A stretch of DNA of 5,246 bases from Acidobacteria bacterium AH-259-G07 (GTDB lineage: Bacteria; Acidobacteriota; UBA6911; RPQK01; JADFOI01): the NCBI GenBank assembly GCA_027717925.1, contig JALLON010000196.1, forward strand, positions 1-5,246. The letters run 5' to 3'. Made by a program: the position numbers and the translations under genes. How positions within the stretch are numbered: the first letter of the stretch is position 1; every line of letters begins with the position of its first letter. Positions 1-5,246 of this stretch are shown here, piece after piece. Below the pieces are notes generated by a model, which did not search any database, had not been told where the DNA came from, and worked only from the letters and a program-made list of their open reading frames with translations.

Positions 1-1312
1 CTTGGTTCTTGACGCTGAAGACAGCATCCAGAAGCGCGTTGTAGCCGTGAGCCAGGGCGCCGGCACCGCCATCGGGCGCTTTAAGGTCGTCATTTGGCCA
101 TCTCTTGCGGCAACTTTCACAACGGCGACTTTTCCACTCCGGCGCTGTGTCTCGGTAGTTATCCACGTCCTCATGATGAATATATAAACCACCGGGTTCC
201 ACCGCGCGCACATAAGCCTTGAGTTCGTCCGCCTTCAAGCGGTTGAGCATTTCGTTGCTGCGACAAGTGCCGAGAGTGCGCGTAAAATTGGGAGGCAATT
301 GTCCGAAATATCGCTCGTCCTCGAAGGGATGTCCAATACAAGTATAGGTCGCTCCGTTGGGGTAAGACCGCCGGTTGTAGAAAATCTTTCCCTGATAGGA
401 AGGCGCTCCACCTACTCTTGTTCCACCAAAGAACTGGTAGGTTCCTAAGGCATATCCGGCTCCATAACCCCCGTGGAAAAGCCGAATTCCTCTTTGCCGA
501 GCATATACTGCCAGCTCTTTGATCATCGCGTTGTAGCCGGGGACCCGATCCAGCCTCCAACCGAAACCCTCGAACCGAACGCCATTTATCTTGTATAGGA
601 GACAAAAATCGAGTTTTCTTTTGGCTCGCTCGATGTACTTCTCGTGTCCGTCCCCGTAATCGTAAGCCCAACGGTTTATTTCATTATTGAGCAGCCAATC
701 GGCTGCTACCCGGTATTTGAAAGAAGGGAAATCCCGAATATAGGCCCTTGTGATCCAAATTTTGTCTTCTCGCCGATTGATTAGCTGGATAAGCGTAGTC
801 GCAGCATACAAGAGGCCCTGATCGCATGAGCCCACCAGAAAAATTTCACGGCCCTTTGTTCGGATCACATAGTTCTGTTCCAAATGCTTATGGTCCTCGA
901 GGACCTGACGATCCGTATCATCCAACAAGCCCTCTAGCTTCGTATGGGGATATTTACGGTAGTTCAGCAGATAGACAGTGACGTGCGCTCTGTCCGGCAG
1001 CCGATCAGCTGGTTTACCTACTCTTATCACGTCAGCTTTGCCCCCCAACTCTTTAAATCGATCGAGGATAATTTTTTGAGCGAGATTTTCCTTGAAGGAG
1101 GGATCTGCTGGAAGAACGATAACCAAACTCGCCGCTTGATTCTGCACCCAAATATCCTCTCCCTGTAATGTAGCGAACTGGGGATCGGGGATAATATAAG
1201 GGCTATAAGGGCCTGTCCTTGGTGCTTGCCCCCCCTCCGAAAGGGTGGCTAACGACAGGGCGACTAACACGGACACGGCCACTGATATCATCTTCTTTTC
1301 ACACCTACGCAC
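1..1312 (-). CDS. Secreted glycoside-hydrolase-like protein, paralog of the 1563-4025 gene; 3' end outside window
   Basis: An uninterrupted minus-strand frame of 437 codons runs off the left edge. I place the start at a GTG (1312-1310): a full AAAGGAG lies 7 bases upstream, and this start adds MRRCEKK, the basic n-region of a signal peptide whose hydrophobic core is ISVAVSVLVALSLATL. The ATG at 1291 would leave the signal without positive charge. After it comes an N-terminal domain of the type found before GH20/GH67-like barrels (REIFLVGSCDQGLLYAATTL), then DFPSFKYRVAADWLLNNE, then a probable TIM-barrel region with AYDYGDG, KRKLDFCLLYKIN, FEGFGW, LGTCR and LYIHHEDVDN (His379-His380-Glu381-Asp382), and a Cys398-x2-Cys401 pair followed by RWPNDD. 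The core from DFPSF to FEGFGW matches the neighbouring paralog at about 40 of 58 positions. Going by the 820-residue paralog, about 400 residues are missing. Export and glycan binding or cleavage are inferred; substrate and catalytic residues are unknown. Confidence 0.85.
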   Translation of the reverse strand, partial: MRRCEKKMISVAVSVLVALSLATLSEGGQAPRTGPYSPYIIPDPQFATLQGEDIWVQNQAASLVIVLPADPSFKENLAQKIILDRFKELGGKADVIRVGKPADRLPDRAHVTVYLLNYRKYPHTKLEGLLDDTDRQVLEDHKHLEQNYVIRTKGREIFLVGSCDQGLLYAATTLIQLINRREDKIWITRAYIRDFPSFKYRVAADWLLNNEINRWAYDYGDGHEKYIERAKRKLDFCLLYKINGVRFEGFGWRLDRVPGYNAMIKELAVYARQRGIRLFHGGYGAGYALGTYQFFGGTRVGGAPSYQGKIFYNRRSYPNGATYTCIGHPFEDERYFGQLPPNFTRTLGTCRSNEMLNRLKADELKAYVRAVEPGGLYIHHEDVDNYRDTAPEWKSRRCESCRKRWPNDDLKAPDGGAGALAHGYNALLDAVFSVKNQ

Positions 1313-1319
1313 ACTTCCT

Positions 1320-1326
1320 CTCCTTT
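1320..1326 (-). promoter_or_regulatory. Shine-Dalgarno site that selects the GTG start of the leftward gene
   Basis: On the minus strand the sequence reads AAAGGAG, then 7 bases, then GTG. This full complement to the 16S rRNA tail at ideal spacing favours GTG (1312) over the in-frame ATG 21 bases downstream. Only a weaker AGG lies near that ATG. Confidence 0.7.
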
Positions 1327-1372
1327 CCAGTTGCTTTTTAAGTTGATCTTCTACAGCAAAATAACTCCGATG

Positions 1373-1401
1373 ATCATGACCCAGTGCTCCACCCTTGTCA
1401 A
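1373..1401 (-). promoter_or_regulatory. Candidate sigma70-type promoter for the leftward gene
   Basis: The minus strand has a perfect TTGACA (-35, 1401-1396), a 17-base spacer and CATGAT (-10, 1378-1373, 4 of 6 matches to TATAAT). The sequence beyond the -35 is rich in T/C tracts and could act as an UP-like element. An 8-base palindrome, ATGATCAT (1370-1377), overlaps the -10. The predicted leader to the GTG start is about 55 bases. This is from pattern only; the true sigma factor and consensus of this organism are unknown. Confidence 0.45.
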
Positions 1402-1459
1402 GCGCAAGACTGGAAGAAAAATGGAAGAAGAAATTGAAAAACCGCGCCAAGTAAGGCAG

Positions 1460-1488
1460 TTGTTGCAACCTGAGACCTGATTTATCAT
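1460..1488 (+). promoter_or_regulatory. Candidate sigma70-type promoter for the rightward gene
   Basis: TTGTTG (1460-1465, 3 of 6 to TTGACA), a 17-base spacer and TATCAT (1483-1488, 5 of 6 to TATAAT) lie about 75 bases before the ATG at 1563. The palindrome GTTGCAAC (1462-1469) overlaps the -35 and could be a small operator half. The weak -35 would suit an activated or regulated promoter. Assignment is by pattern only. Confidence 0.35.
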
Positions 1489-1562
1489 AGAGCAAGACAG
1501 ACCAGTTCGGCTGGCCAATTGCTGCAGATCCTAGGTCAGACACTGGAAGGAGAGAAAATCTG

Positions 1563-4025
1563 ATGAAAAGCGTGGCTCTGTTGTCTTCAATCGTCTTAGG
1601 TGTGCAGCTTTTTGTGAGTCCTGTCGCGGCCAAGAATCTGCGTATCATACCCTACCCTCACTTTCAGTCGTGGGGGAAGCAGGTCATTCAGTTTGATGGC
1701 GGGGCAAACTCTGGAAGCCTCTTTCTGGTTGACCGCGCTTCCCCAAAGGAGATTTTGGCTGCCGAGTTGATCAAAGTGGAAAGCACACAGCGGTCCGGAG
1801 AAAAAGCAATATTCCAAAATGTTCCGCTGGCGAAAATTGCTTCGAAAACATCACCAGGGATCTATTTGGTTAATTGGACTCAGGACAGTGACCTCAAGAA
1901 CCGGACGGCCGATATTTTGGACGAGGGAGATCGTCAGGTGCTGTCTGATCCGCAGAAGACGGATCAGGCTTATGTAATCCGGATGTTACCGGACCGGCGG
2001 GAAATCTGGCTGGTGGGTGCTGCGCCCCAGGGGGTGCTGTATGCGGCTGCAACGCTGTTGCAGGTCATGGGGCCTGCCTCCAACGGTGTAGGCATCCAAG
2101 AAGTTCACATCCGGGATTACCCCGACTTTCGATACCGGGCCGCCTCCGACTGGCTCTTGAATGCCGAGATCAATCGCTGGGCCTACGATTGGGGGGATGG
2201 CAAACGAGCTTTCATGCGCCGTATCAAAAGGAAACTGGACTTCTGTCTTCGCTACAAGATTAATCTGGTGGTTTTTGACGGCTTTGGGTGGAACAGTGAG
2301 AAGTTTCCGGGCTACGCACAGATGATGAGGGAACTCAACGGCTATGCCCGAGAACGTGGGATTAAGTTGCTCTTTGGAGGCTATGGAGCCAATTATCAAC
2401 CGGCCCTCATTCGCCCTGAACACAATGTCGGTAGGGTCTGGTACAACCGGGAGGAGTACCCACACGGAGAGATCTATTCCTGTTTTGGTGAAGCCAACTT
2501 GACGTATCGCGAAGAAAGCCCACTGGGGGGATCCTTGGGGACTTGCCGTGGCAATCACGAGCTAAACCAACTGAAAGCGGCGGAGATGGAAGAATTTGTC
2601 CGCTCCGTCGAACCGGGTGCTCTGTACATTCATCACGAAGATGTGGGAAACCTTTTACGAATGGGCGACACCGGAGGTGAGGCGAATCGCTTGAGGGAAT
2701 GGGAGAGCCGTTGCTACCGCTGTCGAGCGAAATGGCCAAATAATGATTTTTTGGCCAGAGACGGAGGGGCTGGCGCAATTGCACACGGTTATAGGAATTT
2801 GATAAATGCAATCTTCAGCGTCAAAAACCTCGATAGCGGCTACCATGCTAGCAAGCACTGCACGGTGATCCTTATCTCTCCTGGATATTCTCCACAGCCC
2901 ACCGACCGTCGGAGTTGGGAAAATCACCTGATTTTCTGGTCTAATGTGGTTTCTCTGCTACCCCAACATGAAAACCTCCAGATCGGCTTTCGAGAGGTTT
3001 TTCCCCAGCAGGGTACCGGCAAACGCTGGATTGATGCCTACAAGGAGCGCTTGGGATCTCTGGGGCTCAACACGCGGACCTTTTTCTTTTTCCTGGGAGG
3101 AGCGGACCTGTACTCCCGAAGCTCATTCAATTATCCCTTTTCCGCAACCGCAGCCATGAACGGACTCTTCCTGGGCGCGGAATCTATCTATAATTTTAGC
3201 GGGGCAGTATTCCAGGAGCCACTGCAGCTTTTGAACTCGGAATTCAGCTGGAACGTCGCGGGGCCGGGGCACCGGATTCCGCAACGCTACGAGGCGGTCA
3301 AAGCGTCCTGGCAGGCCCTGATGACCAATGAACAAGTGCCCGCGGAGATCGTCGGCCCGGACGGTTTATTGGAAGAAGCTTGCAGGAAACTCTACGGAGA
3401 AAATGCCGGCCTATTGATGATGCGATATTTTAACCTTTACAAGACCCAGCCTCGAGTAAAAGCGCACTCTGCGGTTGGCCCCGAAGACCATCTACTGGTG
3501 CCCATCATGCCGAAGAGATTGTATCCCCTGCCGGTACTGTGGCGAATTCTAGAACTGGATCGGGACGTGGGGGGACTAAGGCCGGACCGACGGACACAAG
3601 AGCTACTGACACTCTTGAAGGTTACACCAAGCGAATGGCAAAGACGTTGGGTCAAGCTCTGGCAGCTTTACGCTGAAGTCAATGACGAGGCGGTCGGCCT
3701 GATAACTGAGCTTCTACAAACTCCCGACCTGAGAGAGGATGCTCGCCCTGACATCCAATACCTCAAGAAATGTCTGCAGGTCGGAGGACGTTTTTCGCAA
3801 GTCCTTGCCTCCCATCATGAAGTGCTGGCCCATTCAGAAGAGAGCGATTCCGATGCGCAAGCTCTGGTTGCACAGACACAGGATGAGCTTCAATCGCTCT
3901 CGACTTTTCTTCAGGGGAATTTTTCATTCGACACTGTCGGCCCTCTGGGGGGCGACCAAGCCAGTTGGTTAAAAGAGCTGATGTTTTTGAGGAACCGCCT
4001 TCAGAAATTCCTCCAAGGTGAGTGA
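1563..4025 (+). CDS. Secreted glycoside-hydrolase-like protein (GH20/GH67-like N-domain plus barrel), complete, 820 aa
   Basis: A Sec signal peptide (residues 1-23, VAA before Lys24) marks this protein for export; the ATG has AAGGAG 10 bases upstream. Residues about 24-185 look like the alpha/beta domain preceding GH20, GH67 and DUF4838-type barrels; REIWLVGAAPQGVLYAAATL at 146-165 is its typical closing motif. The barrel-like part follows, about 186-560: DYPDFRYRAASDWLLNAE, KRKLDFCLRYKIN, FDGFGW (238-243), LGTCR (325-329), LYIHHEDVGN (354-363), Cys384-x2-Cys387 then KWPNND, and DGGAGAIAHGY. Residues about 570-820 are mainly helical, with no family I recognise. The divergent neighbour shares signal, domain order and motifs; rhaM converges from the other side, 38 bases away. 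Glu359 or Asp360 are the best catalytic candidates by position and by conservation in both paralogs, but this is inference. It could also be a non-catalytic glycan-binding protein. Gene reality and export are firm; the enzymatic role is moderate. Confidence 0.9.
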   Translation: MKSVALLSSIVLGVQLFVSPVAAKNLRIIPYPHFQSWGKQVIQFDGGANSGSLFLVDRASPKEILAAELIKVESTQRSGEKAIFQNVPLAKIASKTSPGIYLVNWTQDSDLKNRTADILDEGDRQVLSDPQKTDQAYVIRMLPDRREIWLVGAAPQGVLYAAATLLQVMGPASNGVGIQEVHIRDYPDFRYRAASDWLLNAEINRWAYDWGDGKRAFMRRIKRKLDFCLRYKINLVVFDGFGWNSEKFPGYAQMMRELNGYARERGIKLLFGGYGANYQPALIRPEHNVGRVWYNREEYPHGEIYSCFGEANLTYREESPLGGSLGTCRGNHELNQLKAAEMEEFVRSVEPGALYIHHEDVGNLLRMGDTGGEANRLREWESRCYRCRAKWPNNDFLARDGGAGAIAHGYRNLINAIFSVKNLDSGYHASKHCTVILISPGYSPQPTDRRSWENHLIFWSNVVSLLPQHENLQIGFREVFPQQGTGKRWIDAYKERLGSLGLNTRTFFFFLGGADLYSRSSFNYPFSATAAMNGLFLGAESIYNFSGAVFQEPLQLLNSEFSWNVAGPGHRIPQRYEAVKASWQALMTNEQVPAEIVGPDGLLEEACRKLYGENAGLLMMRYFNLYKTQPRVKAHSAVGPEDHLLVPIMPKRLYPLPVLWRILELDRDVGGLRPDRRTQELLTLLKVTPSEWQRRWVKLWQLYAEVNDEAVGLITELLQTPDLREDARPDIQYLKKCLQVGGRFSQVLASHHEVLAHSEESDSDAQALVAQTQDELQSLSTFLQGNFSFDTVGPLGGDQASWLKELMFLRNRLQKFLQGE

Positions 4026-4063
4026 CCAAGTTGGAAAAGTATCGATAGCCGCGGGGCGGATCT

Positions 4064-4381
4064 TTAATCGATGTGAAAGACCTCACTCAAGATTGGGAAC
4101 ATTTCTCCCTCTTTTCGGTCCGGGTGAGGCTCCATGATCGGGTCCATCTTTTCGGCCCATTTTTCGTAAATAGGATGATTGATTAGATTCCGCAGCGACT
4201 TTTCAAAATCTTCTATCTCAACATACACAAAAAGATCCAGACCTCGTTTGAAAATCGTATAGTTCCGAAAACCTGCCTCCTTTAGGTGCTCGATCAATTC
4301 AGGCCATACATTCTGATGAGCGTCGACGTATTTTTTTTCCTTCCCCTCACGAATCCTCAGCAGGTATGCCACACGTTTCAT
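4064..4381 (-). CDS. rhaM: L-rhamnose mutarotase (RhaM family)
   Basis: RhaM interconverts the alpha and beta anomers of L-rhamnose in the cytoplasm, feeding rhamnose isomerase. The 105-residue product matches the family's usual length of about 104. Key residues line up with E. coli RhaM without gaps in the first half: Tyr18, the catalytic His22, WPEL at 26-29 and Tyr41 (NYTIF). The segment VEIEDFE, a single Trp75 (E. coli has a Trp pair here), MDPIM and the C-terminal SEVFHID also fit. The ATG at 4381 is chosen because AAGGAG lies 8 bases upstream and it gives the family-typical N-terminus; a longer frame from a TTG at 4417 has no such support. There is no signal peptide, as expected. It is convergent with the large secreted gene and downstream of a broken gene on its own strand, so its native promoter may have been altered. 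Related monosaccharide mutarotases (fucose type) are the main alternative. Confidence 0.9.
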   Translation of the reverse strand: MKRVAYLLRIREGKEKKYVDAHQNVWPELIEHLKEAGFRNYTIFKRGLDLFVYVEIEDFEKSLRNLINHPIYEKWAEKMDPIMEPHPDRKEGEMFPILSEVFHID

Positions 4382-4389
4382 TAAAGCCG

Positions 4390-4395
4390 CTCCTT
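4390..4395 (-). promoter_or_regulatory. Shine-Dalgarno site of rhaM
   Basis: AAGGAG on the minus strand sits 8 bases before the ATG at 4381-4379 and settles the start 12 codons inside the longer open frame. Confidence 0.7.
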
Positions 4396-4454
4396 CTGAT
4401 GATTTGAGTCCCTCCAAACTTCAGAAGGACCCAACGCCAATGTGATAAGTTCCC

Positions 4455-4859
4455 TCAAAATCCCCGGTGAACACCAAAGTAAGATTTCTTTCTAACTTCT
4501 TTTATTCTAACTTCTTTTACGGAAGTGTTCACTGACTGGCCGTTGATTTGCGCAGTCTGCCTCTGCTTGGTAAGGGGAAACATCTCGACTCCCAATCCAA
4601 CCGCGACTTCTCTTTCCGGCAAGAAGGCTATTAGACTTCCGCCCCGCTCAACGTATGCCTTGACCTTTTTCACCTGTTCTGGTTTCCATTGGCCCGAGGG
4701 CAGGACCACGGCCCGATAATTAGCAAGACGTTGCGAAGAGATTTCAGATAACCTTTTCAAGTCATAGTCAGCTACTCCCTGTGCTCGAAGGATTTCTCCG
4801 ATATAGGCACTGAAGTCGGGAAATAATTTCTCCTTTTGAACCACCACAACGCGAGGATG
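4455..4859 (-). pseudogene. Fragment of a protein with a flavodoxin-like/GATase1-like domain, broken at its 5' end
   Basis: The minus-strand frame reads HPRVVVVQKEKLFPDF, then AYIGEILRAQGV, DYDLKRLSE, YRAVVLPSG and VKAYVERGGSLIAFLPE. This is the beta-alpha-beta pattern of the glutamine-amidotransferase-like (beta-galactosidase middle domain/ThuA-like) fold that opens many large secreted proteins of environmental bacteria: HPRV is strand 1, VVLPSG a later strand and RGGSLIAF the next. Upstream of HPR the frame continues only 12 codons to a TAG (4895-4893), with residues unlike this domain; a transposase frame of the opposite strand takes over there. A GTG at 4847 could be called as a start but lies inside strand 1 and lacks a ribosome site. 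The frame ends with KEVRIKEVRKKS and a TGA (4457-4455) soon after the domain, where relatives are expected to go on for hundreds of residues. It was probably once co-directional with rhaM. The original function is unknown. Confidence 0.6.
4490..4519. repeat. Perfect 15-base tandem duplication
   Basis: Two adjacent identical copies of TTCTAACTTCTTTTA occupy 4490-4504 and 4505-4519. On the minus strand they encode the doubled pentapeptide KEVRI/KEVRK near the end of the broken gene. The length keeps the frame. Slipped-strand replication is the simplest origin. Confidence 0.95.
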
Positions 4860-4861
4860 AA

Positions 4862-5246
4862 GATCTTTGCAGCAGTGGAGTTGCTTGCGATCCTATTGAA
4901 GAATTGGTGGGATTAGATCGGGTTCCGGAGGTGAGGACCCTGCGAGAGAAAGTGCAGCGGCTGGTGGGCAAGGGGGATGCCCCCGGGTGGAGCCAACACT
5001 TATCCCGACACTGGATGCAAGAAGATCCTGAGCGAGCCGGGACGCTGTATGTGGACGGCATGTGCGGCGTCTATTACGGGAAGAAGACCAAGCTGCCCAA
5101 ACGCTATGTGGCGCGGGAAAAACTGTGTCTAAGAGGCGTCACGGATTACTGGATCAATGACGCCCTGGGCCAACCCTTTTTTGTCATTTCCAAAACGGTC
5201 ACCGCAGGGTTGCTCCAGGAGCTGCGCCAGGAGATTGTGCCGCGTT
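4862..5246 (+). CDS. DDE-type transposase fragment, N-terminus missing, runs off the right edge
   Basis: The plus frame gives ELVGLDRVPEVRTLREKVQR, then a spacer, GTLYVDGMCGVYYGKKTKLP, KRYVAREKLCLRG, TDYWINDALGQPFFVIS and LLQELRQEIVPR. This is the middle part of a transposase family common in environmental genomes and usually annotated only as 'transposase'. The Asp of LYVDG (codon 5054-5056) is the likely first catalytic acid; as I recall the family, relatives usually have His after DG where this copy has Met. The frame is open back to a TGA at 4811-4813, but the transposase-like residues fade before about 4862, and there is no in-frame ATG or ribosome site in front. GTG at 4907 is the only early candidate start and would still leave it truncated. 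The N-terminal part is therefore absent rather than cut by the window. No terminal inverted repeat is visible at the left junction, so this is probably an element remnant or a misjoin. Confidence 0.75.

Noticed and set aside
171..671. A 166-codon minus-strand open frame from an ATG
   Set aside because: It lies out of frame inside the leftward secreted gene. The true frame there shows continuous homology to the 820-residue paralog, while this one has an Arg/Ser-rich, unstructured composition.
1502..1514. Small hairpin CCAG-TTCGG-CTGG in the leader of the rightward gene, considered as a riboswitch or attenuator
   Set aside because: The stem has only four base pairs, with no supporting second structure or T-run, so chance is the best explanation.
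1986..2558. A 190-codon minus-strand open frame, and other long antisense frames within 2407-2927 and 3763-4086
   Set aside because: They are antisense to a clearly coding plus-strand gene with signal peptide and conserved motifs, and none shows a recognisable domain or ribosome site.
4041..4072. Possible bidirectional terminator between the converging genes (CCGC-GGG-GCGG at 4049-4059, flanked by two ATCGAT copies)
   Set aside because: The stem is only 4 base pairs and there is no proper T-run on either strand. ATCGAT is self-complementary, so two copies pair by chance. A terminator is expected here but is not shown.
4384..4417. Upstream extension of rhaM from a TTG at 4417
   Set aside because: The 12 extra residues fall outside the family, and the AAGGAG site sits correctly for the ATG at 4381 instead.
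4381..4503. Short minus-strand frame ending in a TAATG overlap with the rhaM start, suggesting translational coupling
   Set aside because: It has no ATG/GTG start with a ribosome site, carries TAG stops in each copy of the 15-base repeat just upstream, and its residues look random.

Overview
The window looks like a carbohydrate-utilisation region from a mid-GC bacterium that exports proteins through Sec-type signal peptides and uses strong AAGGAG-type Shine-Dalgarno sites. The gene content (large secreted glycosidase-like proteins, an L-rhamnose mutarotase and a transposase remnant) fits a polysaccharide-degrading heterotroph of the Planctomycetota/Verrucomicrobiota/Acidobacteriota kind. The phylum cannot be fixed from this sequence alone.

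Layout. Positions 1-1312 (minus) hold the N-terminal 437 codons of a secreted glycosidase-like protein that runs off the left edge. A 250-base intergenic region (1313-1562) follows, with candidate promoters for both directions. Positions 1563-4025 (plus) hold a complete 820-residue secreted paralog of the first protein. The two are clearly homologous from the N-terminal domain through a shared IHHED motif and a CxxC pair, and they form a divergent pair. The plus gene converges on rhaM (4064-4381, minus), a compact and apparently intact L-rhamnose mutarotase.

Upstream of rhaM on the same strand, 4455-4859 is a fragment of a protein with a flavodoxin-like/glutamine-amidotransferase-like domain. 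It carries a perfect 15-base tandem duplication near its end. It stops abruptly near 4860, where a transposase reading frame of the opposite orientation begins; the transposase lacks its N-terminus and runs off the right edge. This junction is either a rearrangement scar or an assembly join.

Working model (inference): the two exported proteins act on an extracellular or periplasmic glycan, and RhaM equilibrates the anomers of released L-rhamnose in the cytoplasm. No transporter, rhamnose isomerase/kinase or regulator is visible. The most interesting item is the divergent paralog pair, whose barrel-like core and invariant IHHED and CxxC motifs I cannot assign with confidence to a characterised glycoside hydrolase family.
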